From: Nitrospirota bacterium
GTDB taxonomy: Bacteria > Nitrospirota > Thermodesulfovibrionia > Thermodesulfovibrionales > Magnetobacteriaceae
Direction: 5' to 3'
Length of the DNA: 5,733 nucleotides
Assembly (NCBI GenBank): GCA_015232165.1
Contig: JADGAE010000135.1
Span: 1-5,733, forward strand
Shown here piece after piece: positions 1 to 5,733 of the stretch. Every line of letters begins with the position of its first letter. The first letter of the stretch is position 1. The notes under the pieces were generated by a model. That model was not told the origin of the DNA and did not search any database. It was given only the letters and a program-made list of their open reading frames with translations. Both the position numbers and the translations under genes were made by a program.

Positions 1-1238
1 CGTGTGTTGGAGAGGGCGAGGAGGCACTGCTGGAACTCATAGGGCACATGCAGGCGGGTACGGACTTTTATAACACGGCGGGGCTGTACTTTAAACGAGG
101 CCACGATATAATAAAAAACCCCCTGAGGCCGTTGATCAAAGACCTCGATGTGTTACCTCCGTTTGACTTTTCAAACGATGGCCACTATATCTATGACAAG
201 GACACTGAGGATATCGTCCCCTTGGATGCAGGGTTCCTCAAGAAGGTCCTGCCGTTTTTACCGTACCACGACGGCAAACTCAAGCGTGCATACAGGACCA
301 TGACCGACAGGGGATGTCCACACAGGTGCGCCTACTGCAACGTATCAAACCTCAAGGCCATGTACAAGGACAACAAGACCCCCTATCTCAGACAACGCAG
401 CGTCCCCGTCGTGATCCGGGAGCTGGTGGACATAAAGGGCCGTTATCCATTTATCGAGGTTGTGCAGTTTTTCGATGACACGTTCTTTGCGCGTCCGCTG
501 CACGAGATAGAGGAGTTTGCGGGACTTTACAAACAACAGGTTGACATGCCCTTTTACTGCCAGGCAAGCCCCACAACCCTGACGGAGGAAAAACTCCTAC
601 CGCTGATCGAGGCCGGATTGACCTACGTGGAGATGGGTATCCAGAGCGCAAGCAGCCGGATCAAGACGCTCTACCGGCGAACAGAGTCAAACGAAAAGGT
701 CATCGAAGCGGCAAAACTCCTCCACAGGTATCGAGCCAGGCTCCTCCCACCAGACTACCACATCATCCTTGACAACCCCTGGGAGGATGCCTCAGACACC
801 GTAGAGACGGCACGCCTGCTGCATCGCCTGCCAAAACCCTACGGACTGTGCATATCGTCGCTGGTCTTCTATCCACAGACGGAGCTGTACGTCAAGGCCG
901 TTGCCGAGGGCATCATCAAGGACGACGTAACACAGGTCTACAGGAGGCCATTTTACATGCCTCCAAAGAGAAACTATCAAAACTTCCTGGTCTATCTCTC
1001 TACGTTTCAGCACTTCCCGCGTTCAATAATGCGGATGCTGTTGAGTCAGGGGGCTGTTGTGTTTTTCTCTGCCTTGAGAATTGGTGCTCTTTACGATGCA
1101 TTATATAAAGCGGGTGAACTCATACGGTTTGTCACGAAGGGATTTGCGGCATTGAAAAACCGGGATTGGCACCGACTCAAACTCTTCGCGGCAAACCTGA
1201 CAGCCAAAGACCGCATCGTGGCCGGCAGAAAGAGATAG
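1..1238 (+). CDS. B12-binding-type radical SAM protein, 5' end cut by window edge
   Basis: The open frame already runs at base 3 and ends at TAG 1236-1238, giving 411 visible residues. Upstream of the Met at base 48 it reads CVGEGEEALLELIGH, which resembles the end of the cobalamin-binding domain (usual form VxGEGE-ALLEL) of B12/radical SAM proteins. The gene therefore starts outside the window and Met48 is internal. Numbering from Met48: the linker NPLRPLIKDLDVLPPFD is typical of the family; the [4Fe-4S]/SAM motif CxxxCxxC is C90-PHR-C94-AY-C97; FFDDTFF (141-147) and MGIQSASSRI (196-205) are conserved core strands of the radical SAM barrel. After about residue 300 comes a family-variable, partly hydrophobic helical tail, and the protein ends in basic residues (AGRKR). 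The class performs radical chemistry, often methylation or C-C bond formation, in the cytoplasm. The substrate cannot be read from this fragment, and no pathway partner is visible. The gene converges on purF and is not part of that operon. Class assignment is secure; function is unknown. Confidence 0.9.
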   Translation, partial: CVGEGEEALLELIGHMQAGTDFYNTAGLYFKRGHDIIKNPLRPLIKDLDVLPPFDFSNDGHYIYDKDTEDIVPLDAGFLKKVLPFLPYHDGKLKRAYRTMTDRGCPHRCAYCNVSNLKAMYKDNKTPYLRQRSVPVVIRELVDIKGRYPFIEVVQFFDDTFFARPLHEIEEFAGLYKQQVDMPFYCQASPTTLTEEKLLPLIEAGLTYVEMGIQSASSRIKTLYRRTESNEKVIEAAKLLHRYRARLLPPDYHIILDNPWEDASDTVETARLLHRLPKPYGLCISSLVFYPQTELYVKAVAEGIIKDDVTQVYRRPFYMPPKRNYQNFLVYLSTFQHFPRSIMRMLLSQGAVVFFSALRIGALYDALYKAGELIRFVTKGFAALKNRDWHRLKLFAANLTAKDRIVAGRKR

Positions 1239-1241
1239 GAA

Positions 1242-1274
1242 AAGAAGGAGGGCGGAACCGCCCTCCCTTCTTTT
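1242..1274 (+). terminator. Rho-independent terminator after the radical SAM gene
   Basis: Four bases after the TAG stop, AAGAAGGAGGGCGG (1242-1255) is followed by AA and then by the arm CCGCCCTCCCTTCTT (1258-1272). The arms pair along their whole length except for one extra C on the 3' side, and TTTT closes the structure at 1271-1274. The A-rich 5' flank mirrors the T-rich 3' flank, so it could also work for minus-strand transcripts. Seen directly in the sequence; termination is inferred. Confidence 0.82.
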
Positions 1275-1299
1275 GCACGCAATCGAAACGTGCTATAAG
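1272..1299 (+). promoter_or_regulatory. Promoter-like sequence with extended -10, before the toxin-antitoxin remnant
   Basis: TGCTATAAG at 1291-1299 is an extended -10 box (TGn followed by TATAAG, 5 of 6 to TATAAT). A weak -35 candidate, TTTGCA at 1272-1277, lies 16 bases upstream. Transcription would start near 1306, about 11 bases before the ATG at 1317, leaving no room for a good ribosome site. It is placed where the promoter of the lost antitoxin gene would sit, so it may be a relic. Predicted by eye only. Confidence 0.35.
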
Positions 1300-1316
1300 C
1301 AGACAATAAGTTGACC

Positions 1317-1363
1317 ATGAACATAAATGAACCCATTATAAGAGAAATAGTGCGGCGGATTCT
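1317..1363 (+). pseudogene. N-terminal remnant of an MNT-type nucleotidyltransferase antitoxin
   Basis: From ATG 1317 the frame reads MNINEPIIREIVRRIL, which looks like the first helix of minimal nucleotidyltransferases (MntA family, usually followed within about 10 residues by the GS-x-ARG nucleotide-binding motif and the D-x-D metal ligands). None of those motifs follows. After about 16 codons the resemblance stops, and this frame ends at TGA 1431-1433 after 38 codons in total. The family is normally about 100-150 residues, so at least about 80 codons are missing. In intact systems the enzyme AMPylates the HEPN toxin to keep it inactive. The match is short and the call leans heavily on the HEPN remnant directly behind it. 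Confidence 0.45.
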
Positions 1364-1537
1364 AAGAAATCACCTGACGAGGTCAAAAAGGAGCTTGTCA
1401 GACAGTGGTTGTGCAAGGCTGATTACGACATGAGACTGGTTGAACATCTAAATAGCGGTGGTACTGTTTTCCCTAATGCCATTGTTTTTCATTGTCAACA
1501 GGCGTATGACACGTATCCTCTTTATATTTCATGGTAA
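1364..1537 (+). pseudogene. Truncated HEPN-domain (HepT-like) toxin remnant
   Basis: In a frame different from the antitoxin fragment, the sequence reads SPDEVKKELVRQWLCKADYD from 1370, then MRLVEHLNSGG, and FHCQQA at 1487-1504. This is the recognisable first half of HEPN proteins (pattern ELVRQWL-KAD-D-AAEHL ... CFHxQQAAEKYLKA). After QQA the match decays (YDTYPLYISW) and TAA follows at 1535-1537. The second half of the domain, with the catalytic R-x4-6-H RNase motif, is absent, so no active toxin is possible. No start codon precedes the homology in frame: AAG at 1364-1366 sits where ATG would be expected, one substitution away. The region looks like a scar left by an internal deletion of an MNT-HEPN pair, with the palindromic repeat starting 19 bases after the stop. 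The identity of the HEPN segment is clear; the history is inferred. Confidence 0.72.
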
Positions 1538-1555
1538 CTATACTGTTACGCATCC

Positions 1556-1695
1556 TGGATTCCTGGTCAAGCCAGGAATGACACAATTGGAAAACGGCTG
1601 TAACTGTCATTCCTGCGAAACATGTCCCTGGCTTGAACCATGTCCCTGGCTTGAACCATGTCCCTGGCTTGAACAGGGAAGGGAGCAGGAATCCA
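1556..1695. repeat. Palindromic repeat element (MITE/REP-like), about 140 bp
   Basis: The outer ends are inverted copies: TGGATTCCTG at 1556-1565 against CAGGAATCCA at 1686-1695. Inside are two further hairpins. The left is ATTCCTGG (1559-1566), loop TCAAG, CCAGGAAT (1572-1579). The right is ATTCCTGC (1609-1616) pairing with GCAGGAAT (1685-1692). CAGGAATGACA in the left half is also the inverse of TGTCATTCCTG in the right half. This is the layout of short dispersed palindromic elements that occur in many copies in some bacterial genomes. It encodes nothing credible. Copy number cannot be seen here. Confidence 0.7.
1621..1674. repeat. Three perfect tandem copies of an 18-bp unit
   Basis: CATGTCCCTGGCTTGAAC occurs at 1621-1638, 1639-1656 and 1657-1674 without a mismatch or spacer. 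The array occupies the loop of the right-hand palindrome. The unit resembles the reverse complement of the left hairpin (TGTCATTCCTGGCTTGACC), so it probably grew by slippage from an arm of the same element. The last copy can also fold on its own (TCCCTG 1661-1666 with CAGGGA 1674-1679). Confidence 0.92.
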
Positions 1696-1705
1696 TGTCT
1701 TTAAG

Positions 1706-1734
1706 GCATGAAGTTAATTTCGCCATGCTTTTTT
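1706..1734 (+). terminator. Weak terminator-like hairpin between repeat and purF end
   Basis: GCATG (1706-1710), a 13-base loop and CATGC (1724-1728) are followed by TTTTTT (1729-1734). The five-pair stem is short. On the plus strand it could end transcripts reaching across the convergent region. For purF, on the minus strand, the bases after the stem are CTTAAAG, a poor U-tract, so I see no convincing purF terminator. Confidence 0.3.
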
Positions 1735-1752
1735 AATAGGATACGTATGGCA

Positions 1753-3123
1753 CTATGATGTGGGATCTTCTTGTGGGAAGCCGATGGGATACTCCCTGTT
1801 GAAACAGGCATAGCAGTAATCATCGGGATTTGGCAGGGCAGAACGCAACCCCTCTATGGATAGATAAGCCAGGGAATCCGCAGTGAGGTACTTCCTTATC
1901 TCCTCGACCTGATGTGTTGCCGCGATGAGTTCGTTTCGTGTTGGGGTGTTGATGCCATAAAAGCATGGCGCTATGGTACAGGGTGAGCTGATCCTCAGGT
2001 GTACCTCTTTTGCCTTACCGAGTTCCCTGATCATCTTGACGATCTTCTTGCTCGTCGTGCCCCTGACTATGGAGTCGTCCACGATAACGACCCGTTGGCC
2101 CCTGTTAATGTGTTGTATGGCGTTGAGTTTGATCTTGACGCCAAAGTGTCGTATGCTGCTTTTTGGTTCTATAAATGTCCTGCCCACGTAGTGGTTTCTC
2201 ACAAGGCCCAGGTCAAAGGGCAGACCACTCTGCTCGGCATATCCGATGGTTGAGGGGACGCCGGAGTCCGGCACGGGGATCACCACGTCTGCATCCACGT
2301 GTGAGTCAATCGCAAGGCGTCTGCCAAGCTCTTTTCTTATACGATGAACGTTCTGCCCTCCAAATATCTTGCTGTCGGGGCGGGCAAAGTAGATGAACTC
2401 AAAGACACAGTAGGCGCGTTTATTGCTGTCTATGGCCTTGACGGAGTGCAGGCCATTTTGGTTTATGATCAGCATCTCTCCTGGTTCTATGTCTCTGATG
2501 TAGGTAGCGCCTATGAGGTCAAAGGCACACGTCTCAGAGGCCACCACGTAGGCACCGTCAAACTGACCCAGCGACAGCGGGCGTACACCAAAGGCGTCTC
2601 TGATGGCAACAAGCTCATCCTCCAGGAGGATCAACAGACTAAACGCCCCCTCAATTTCCCGCGCCACCTCGATGAACTTCTCCCCCGAGCTGCCGCCCCT
2701 GGCATGGGCTATGAGGTGCAGGATGACCTCGCTGTCGGAGTTGGACTGGAAGATGGCGCCATTGTGTTGCAACTGTTTTCTCAACGATGCCGCATTGGTC
2801 AGGTTGCCGTTATGTGCAAGCGACAGCGCACCCAGCATACAGTTTGCCATGATTGGCTGGACGTTTTTCAGCATACTTCCGCCGGCCGTAGAATATCTGT
2901 TGTGACCTATGGCCGCGTGTCCAGGCAAACGCTTTAGCCTCTCTTCGCTAAATATCTCCGATACGTATCCCATTGCCTTTTCTATGTACATGGTGTGGCC
3001 GTCGCAGGAGCATATCCCCGCCCCCTCCTGTCCCCTGTGCTGAAGGGCGTATAGGCCCAGATAGGTGAGGTTTGCCGCCTCGGGATGCCCGTAGATGCCA
3101 AAGACGCCACACTCTTCTCTCAT
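1753..3123 (-). CDS. purF: Amidophosphoribosyltransferase (glutamine PRPP amidotransferase)
   Basis: It catalyses the first committed step of purine synthesis in the cytoplasm: PRPP + glutamine to 5-phosphoribosylamine. Numbering the catalytic Cys (CGVFGIYG) as 1: the N-terminal Ntn glutaminase has R72 in HNRYSTAGG, N101-G102 in AHNGNLTN and D126 in SNSDSE. The phosphoribosyltransferase half has the PRPP loop VVIVDDSIVRGTTS at 341-354. C235, C383, C433 and C436 match the four [4Fe-4S] ligands of the Bacillus-type enzyme, so this is the cluster-bearing class. The mature length of 452 residues is normal. Start: ATG 3123 gives propeptide MREE, to be cleaved off to free the Cys, and leaves 10 bases after the purL stop. 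An upstream ATG at 3159 gives a 16-residue propeptide and a 26-base overlap with purL. Neither has a clear Shine-Dalgarno site, so coupling to purL translation is likely. The family call is certain; the start is not. Confidence 0.97.
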   Translation of the reverse strand: MREECGVFGIYGHPEAANLTYLGLYALQHRGQEGAGICSCDGHTMYIEKAMGYVSEIFSEERLKRLPGHAAIGHNRYSTAGGSMLKNVQPIMANCMLGALSLAHNGNLTNAASLRKQLQHNGAIFQSNSDSEVILHLIAHARGGSSGEKFIEVAREIEGAFSLLILLEDELVAIRDAFGVRPLSLGQFDGAYVVASETCAFDLIGATYIRDIEPGEMLIINQNGLHSVKAIDSNKRAYCVFEFIYFARPDSKIFGGQNVHRIRKELGRRLAIDSHVDADVVIPVPDSGVPSTIGYAEQSGLPFDLGLVRNHYVGRTFIEPKSSIRHFGVKIKLNAIQHINRGQRVVIVDDSIVRGTTSKKIVKMIRELGKAKEVHLRISSPCTIAPCFYGINTPTRNELIAATHQVEEIRKYLTADSLAYLSIEGLRSALPNPDDYCYACFNREYPIGFPQEDPTS

Positions 3124-3133
3124 TTCAAATATT

Positions 3134-5383
3134 TTATCCAAGAGCCCTCTGCAGTGCATTGTTGTAGGTTGTTGTCAGTTCGCTCAAGGTGATATTTATA
3201 AGTATCAGGTCATTGAGTCTCAGGCGCAGGTGGTCTCCGCCTGTCTTTCCGATTAACGCGCTATGCAGCCCTGCATCTTTTGTCTGTTTAGCTATTTGGA
3301 GTACGTGTTGGGGAAGCGCACTGACAACGACCGAACATGCCGTTTCACCAAAGAGCTGGATGTCGCCTCTGAGGGGTTTTCCACCATTTTGTCTCATCAA
3401 CGCCAGATCGGCATCCGCGCCAGTTGCCCCCGATATCGCAGACTCCGCAAGCGCCACGGAGACACCACCCTCCGAACAATCATGGGCAGAGAGCAACAAC
3501 CCATCCTGATTTAACCGGGCCAATAGCCTGCACAACTGCCGCTCTTTATAGACGTCAATCTCCGGTGGCAATCCCCTCTCCATGCCGTGACAAAGGGCTA
3601 GGTACTCACTTGCCCCCGGAGTCGGGCGCATCTGCCCTATCACCATAACGGCATGTCCCGCCCCCTTAAATCCCTGCGTGAGGTGTCTGTCAACATCCTC
3701 CAGAACTCCGACCATCGCCACAATTGGCGTGGGATAGATCGCGGTTGCCTCCGAGCCAAAGGCCGCCGTCTCGTTGTAGAAGCTGACGTTACCGCTTATG
3801 ACCGGTGTCTCAAGCGCCCTGCAGGCATCGCTTATGCCCTCGATGGCGCGCTTGAACTGCCACATCACATGCGGCTTTTCGGGATTTCCAAAGTTGAGGC
3901 AGTCCGTCAGTGCAACCGGCGTGGCCCCGCTGCATGCGACATTCCTTGCGGCCTCGCATACGGCATGCACCGCCCCGGCATAGGGGTCAAGGTAACAGTA
4001 CCGACTGTTACAGTCAACCGACATGGCGATCCCCAGGTTGGTCTCCTTCACCCTGATAAAGGCGGCATCGGAGCCGGGAAGCACCACCGTGTCGGTCCTC
4101 ACCATGTGGTCATACTGCTGCCAGATAAGCGACTTTGAGGCTATCGTCGGCGAGGCCAGGAGTTTTAACAAACAGGCGTTGTAATCGGTTGGTTGTGGTA
4201 TATCTTTTATGTCGAGTGTGTTTAGTTCGATTTGATTTTGCGGTGGTGCCGAGGGTCTGTCGTAGACGGGGGCGTCCTCGGATATCTTTGCCGCCGGTAT
4301 TTCTGCCACGGTGCTGCCATGCCACTTGATCCGCAGATAGCCATCCCCGGTGACAGTTCCTATGACCGTGGCATCGAGGTCCCACTTCTTAAATATCTCA
4401 AGTATTTCGTCCCGTTTTGAGGGTTCCGTGACAAGGAGCATCCTCTCCTGGCTTTCGGAGAGCATGATCTCATATGGGATCATGTCCTGTGCCCGCAACG
4501 GTACGTCGCTTAACTCAAGTTCAACCCCGGTGCCGGCCCTGCCTGCCATCTCCGAAGAAGACGACGTAAGCCCCGCCCCACCCATGTCCTGTATGCCCAC
4601 GATAAGGCCCTTCTTCATGGCCTCAAGGCACGCCTCTAACAGTAGTTTTTCGGTAAAGGGGTCGCCTATCTGGACGTTGGGTTTCTTCTGTTGGGCGTCG
4701 TCCTTGAACTCCTCACTTGCCATTGTGACCCCGTGTATGCCGTCTCTGCCGGTCTTGGCGCCAACGTAGACAACGATGTTACCAACGCCGCTTGCCTTTC
4801 CGTAGAATATACGCTCTTTCTTTGCAAGGCCGAGGTTAAAGACGTTGACCAGTATGTTGCCGCCGTAGCAGGGGTGACAGTACAGCTCCCCACCCACGGT
4901 GGGTACCCCCATGCAGTTTCCATATCCCGCAATCCCACCAACGACGCCGCCAAAGAGGTACTTGTGATAAGGCTCCGACAGCGGGCCAAATCTCAGCGAA
5001 TTAAGCGATGCCACCGGCCTTGCTCCCATCGTGAAGATATCCCTTAGTATTCCACCCACGCCCGTAGCCGCGCCCTGGTATGGCTCTATATAAGAAGGAT
5101 GATTGTGAGACTCCATCTTGAATACCGCAGCCATCCCCTGCCCTATGTCTATGACGCCGGCATTTTCACCGGGGCCTTGGATCACCCGCTCCCCGGTTGT
5201 GGGGAAGTTCCTCAGATGCAGACGCGAACTCTTGTACGAGCAGTGCTCGGACCACATGACGGAAAATATCCCAAGCTCCGTAAATGTCGGCTCGCGACCC
5301 AATATCTGTGAAATACGCTGATACTCAAGGTCGGTCAAGCCGTGTTCCTTTATCAGCTCTTTTGTAATTGCAGGTTCTATCAC
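3134..5383 (-). CDS. purL: Phosphoribosylformylglycinamidine synthase, PurL subunit (short form)
   Basis: It converts FGAR + ATP + glutamine-derived ammonia to FGAM, step 4 of purine synthesis, in the cytoplasm. At 749 residues it is the short PurL, which lacks a fused glutaminase and works in a complex with PurS and PurQ; neither is in the window. Visible motifs: SEHCSYKSS (active-site H47) and ESHNHPS (H93, H95) in the N-terminal part; [15 protein letters not shown] from 240; [15 protein letters not shown] at 265-279; SESQERML at 309-316; then the second AIRS-like half with [10 protein letters not shown] at 495-504, GNVSFYNE at 531-538 and DCSEGG at 635-640. Start: GTG at 5381-5383. The first residues ([19 protein letters not shown]) fit the family's usual N-terminus, so the gene is complete. 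No Shine-Dalgarno site precedes the GTG, and a consensus -10 box lies only 8 bases upstream. TTG at 5336-5338 (residue 16) has a good AGGA seven bases before it and is the alternative. It heads a purL-purF transcript. Confidence 0.97.
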   Translation of the reverse strand: MIEPAITKELIKEHGLTDLEYQRISQILGREPTFTELGIFSVMWSEHCSYKSSRLHLRNFPTTGERVIQGPGENAGVIDIGQGMAAVFKMESHNHPSYIEPYQGAATGVGGILRDIFTMGARPVASLNSLRFGPLSEPYHKYLFGGVVGGIAGYGNCMGVPTVGGELYCHPCYGGNILVNVFNLGLAKKERIFYGKASGVGNIVVYVGAKTGRDGIHGVTMASEEFKDDAQQKKPNVQIGDPFTEKLLLEACLEAMKKGLIVGIQDMGGAGLTSSSSEMAGRAGTGVELELSDVPLRAQDMIPYEIMLSESQERMLLVTEPSKRDEILEIFKKWDLDATVIGTVTGDGYLRIKWHGSTVAEIPAAKISEDAPVYDRPSAPPQNQIELNTLDIKDIPQPTDYNACLLKLLASPTIASKSLIWQQYDHMVRTDTVVLPGSDAAFIRVKETNLGIAMSVDCNSRYCYLDPYAGAVHAVCEAARNVACSGATPVALTDCLNFGNPEKPHVMWQFKRAIEGISDACRALETPVISGNVSFYNETAAFGSEATAIYPTPIVAMVGVLEDVDRHLTQGFKGAGHAVMVIGQMRPTPGASEYLALCHGMERGLPPEIDVYKERQLCRLLARLNQDGLLLSAHDCSEGGVSVALAESAISGATGADADLALMRQNGGKPLRGDIQLFGETACSVVVSALPQHVLQIAKQTKDAGLHSALIGKTGGDHLRLRLNDLILINITLSELTTTYNNALQRALG

Positions 5384-5391
5384 TGACAGGT

Positions 5392-5400
5392 ATTATAGCA
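5392..5400 (-). promoter_or_regulatory. Extended -10 promoter of the purL-purF operon
   Basis: On the minus strand this reads TGCTATAAT, a perfect extended -10 (TGn-TATAAT). No TTGACA-like -35 is present about 17 bases upstream, where the sequence is A/G-rich (GGGGGGAAAAAAAATAACG), but an extended -10 can work without one. Initiation 6-8 bases downstream would fall at about 5384-5386, directly against the GTG at 5383. The purL mRNA would then be leaderless or nearly so, and would have no room for a 5' riboswitch. Confidence 0.6.
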
Positions 5401-5680
5401 CAGTCGTTATTTTTTTTCCCCCCTTTACTTCACAGCGGTATGTTACCAATGCCCCTCGGCTAAATACGGTAAACTCCTCGATACAAACCACAACTATGAC
5501 TACTACTATAAATGAATATTAGCGCTAATGCAATAAGTCATTCACTATAGATGCCTAGGTAAATCGCCATATTATTTGCCACGAATGATACATATAAACG
5601 GCCTGGTTAGAGGTTTTATCCGTAGCTTACGCCGCAAAAAAAATTTGTAATAGTTCACCCCCCAAGAAGATAAAGACAAA
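5401..5680. other. Intergenic stretch upstream of purL, no gene seen
   Basis: About 280 AT-richer bases with frequent stops in all frames. I see no purQ or purS, no tRNA, and no purine-riboswitch or PurR-box pattern. The only open piece is a 32-codon GTG-started frame at 5393-5491 on the minus strand, without a ribosome site or recognisable protein. A-tracts (complement of 5410-5417; plus strand 5636-5643) and the palindrome at 5518-5529 are its only structured parts. Confidence 0.6.
5518..5529. promoter_or_regulatory. 12-bp perfect palindrome, possible operator
   Basis: ATTAGCGCTAAT is a perfect dyad without a spacer, about 120 bases upstream of the predicted purL -10 box. Its size and symmetry suit binding by a dimeric regulator, but it is far from the promoter, I recognise no family for it, and a 12-bp palindrome in AT-rich DNA could be chance. 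Confidence 0.2.
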
Positions 5681-5706
5681 GAAGGGGGCGGCTCCGCCCC
5701 CCCTTC
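5681..5706 (-). terminator. GC-rich hairpin, likely terminator of a gene entering from the right
   Basis: GAAGGGGGCGG (5681-5691), a CT centre and CCGCCCCCCCTTC (5694-5706) form a long GC stem with two extra C's on one side. Read on the minus strand, the stem is followed by TTTGTCTTTATCTTCTTGG, a broken U-rich tract. That suits a minus-strand gene ending just beyond the window, which would separate it from the purL promoter. On the plus strand no T-tract follows. Confidence 0.5.
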
Positions 5707-5713
5707 AGATCCC

Positions 5714-5725
5714 CCCCGCAAGGGG
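5714..5725. repeat. Short hairpin with GCAA tetraloop
   Basis: CCCC (5714-5717), GCAA and GGGG (5722-5725) form a small stem-loop capped by a GNRA-type loop, within a C-rich run at the right edge. It sits 7 bases from the larger hairpin and may belong to the same dispersed intergenic element. The element continues out of the window and cannot be bounded. Confidence 0.3.
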
Positions 5726-5733
5726 ACCAGTCC

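Noticed and set aside
1621..1674. Possible mini CRISPR array
   Set aside because: The 18-bp units are directly adjacent with no spacers, are too short for CRISPR repeats, and no cas gene is in the window.
1458..1736. 92-codon plus-strand open frame with a repeated PWLEPC hexapeptide
   Set aside because: It runs out of frame over the HEPN remnant and through the palindromic repeat. The hexapeptide is only the 18-bp tandem array read as codons, and there is no ribosome site or family resemblance.
2344..2937. 197-codon plus-strand open frame antisense to purF
   Set aside because: It lies fully inside the strongly conserved purF, with no ribosome site or recognisable domain. It is a shadow frame of purF codon usage.
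3653..4138. 161-codon plus-strand open frame antisense to purL
   Set aside because: It lies fully inside conserved purL, and its translation shows no domain logic. It is treated as a shadow.
5393..5491. 32-codon minus-strand frame starting at GTG just upstream of purL
   Set aside because: No Shine-Dalgarno site, no ATG, no recognisable family, and its stop codon falls inside the predicted purL -10 box. It is not supported as a gene.
5384..5733. Possible purine riboswitch or PurR box ahead of purL
   Set aside because: I found no three-way-junction pattern or PurR-type box, and the predicted promoter leaves no 5' leader. A CCGAACAT match near 3332 lies inside purL coding sequence and looks coincidental.

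Overview
The window reads as ordinary bacterial chromosome of roughly 50% GC. Two large housekeeping genes of de novo purine synthesis lie on the minus strand, and the 3' part of a cobalamin-binding-type radical SAM gene lies on the plus strand. The combination of a Bacillus-type PurF (Fe-S ligands, short propeptide), a B12/radical SAM protein, many GGGGCGG/CCGCCCC hairpins and the mobile-looking ATTCCTGG...CCAGGAAT palindromes would fit a Nitrospirota-like or deltaproteobacteria-like genome. This taxonomic guess comes from general resemblance only and is weak.

Layout: (1) bases 1-1238, plus strand, a radical SAM protein cut by the left window edge and followed by a strong terminator-like hairpin. 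(2) bases 1239-1752, a 514-base convergent intergenic region that is not empty. It holds a promoter-like sequence, a short fused remnant of an MNT nucleotidyltransferase/HEPN toxin-antitoxin pair, and a palindromic repeat element carrying three perfect 18-bp tandem copies. (3) bases 1753-3123, minus strand, purF. (4) bases 3134-5383, minus strand, purL. (5) bases 5384-5733, a non-coding region with the likely purL promoter directly against the start codon, a 12-bp perfect palindrome, and a second GC-rich hairpin at the right edge.

purL and purF are transcribed in that order and are 10 bases apart (or overlap by 26 bases if the upstream ATG is used), so they almost certainly form one transcript. 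PurF makes phosphoribosylamine (step 1 of the pathway) and PurL makes FGAM (step 4). PurL here is the short form that needs PurS and PurQ partners, and neither is encoded in the window.

The most unusual feature is the degraded toxin-antitoxin scar. The first ~16 codons of an MNT antitoxin run, through an apparent internal deletion, into the first ~45 codons of a HEPN toxin in another frame, and the HEPN catalytic part is gone. I see no evidence of an intact novel system in this window.
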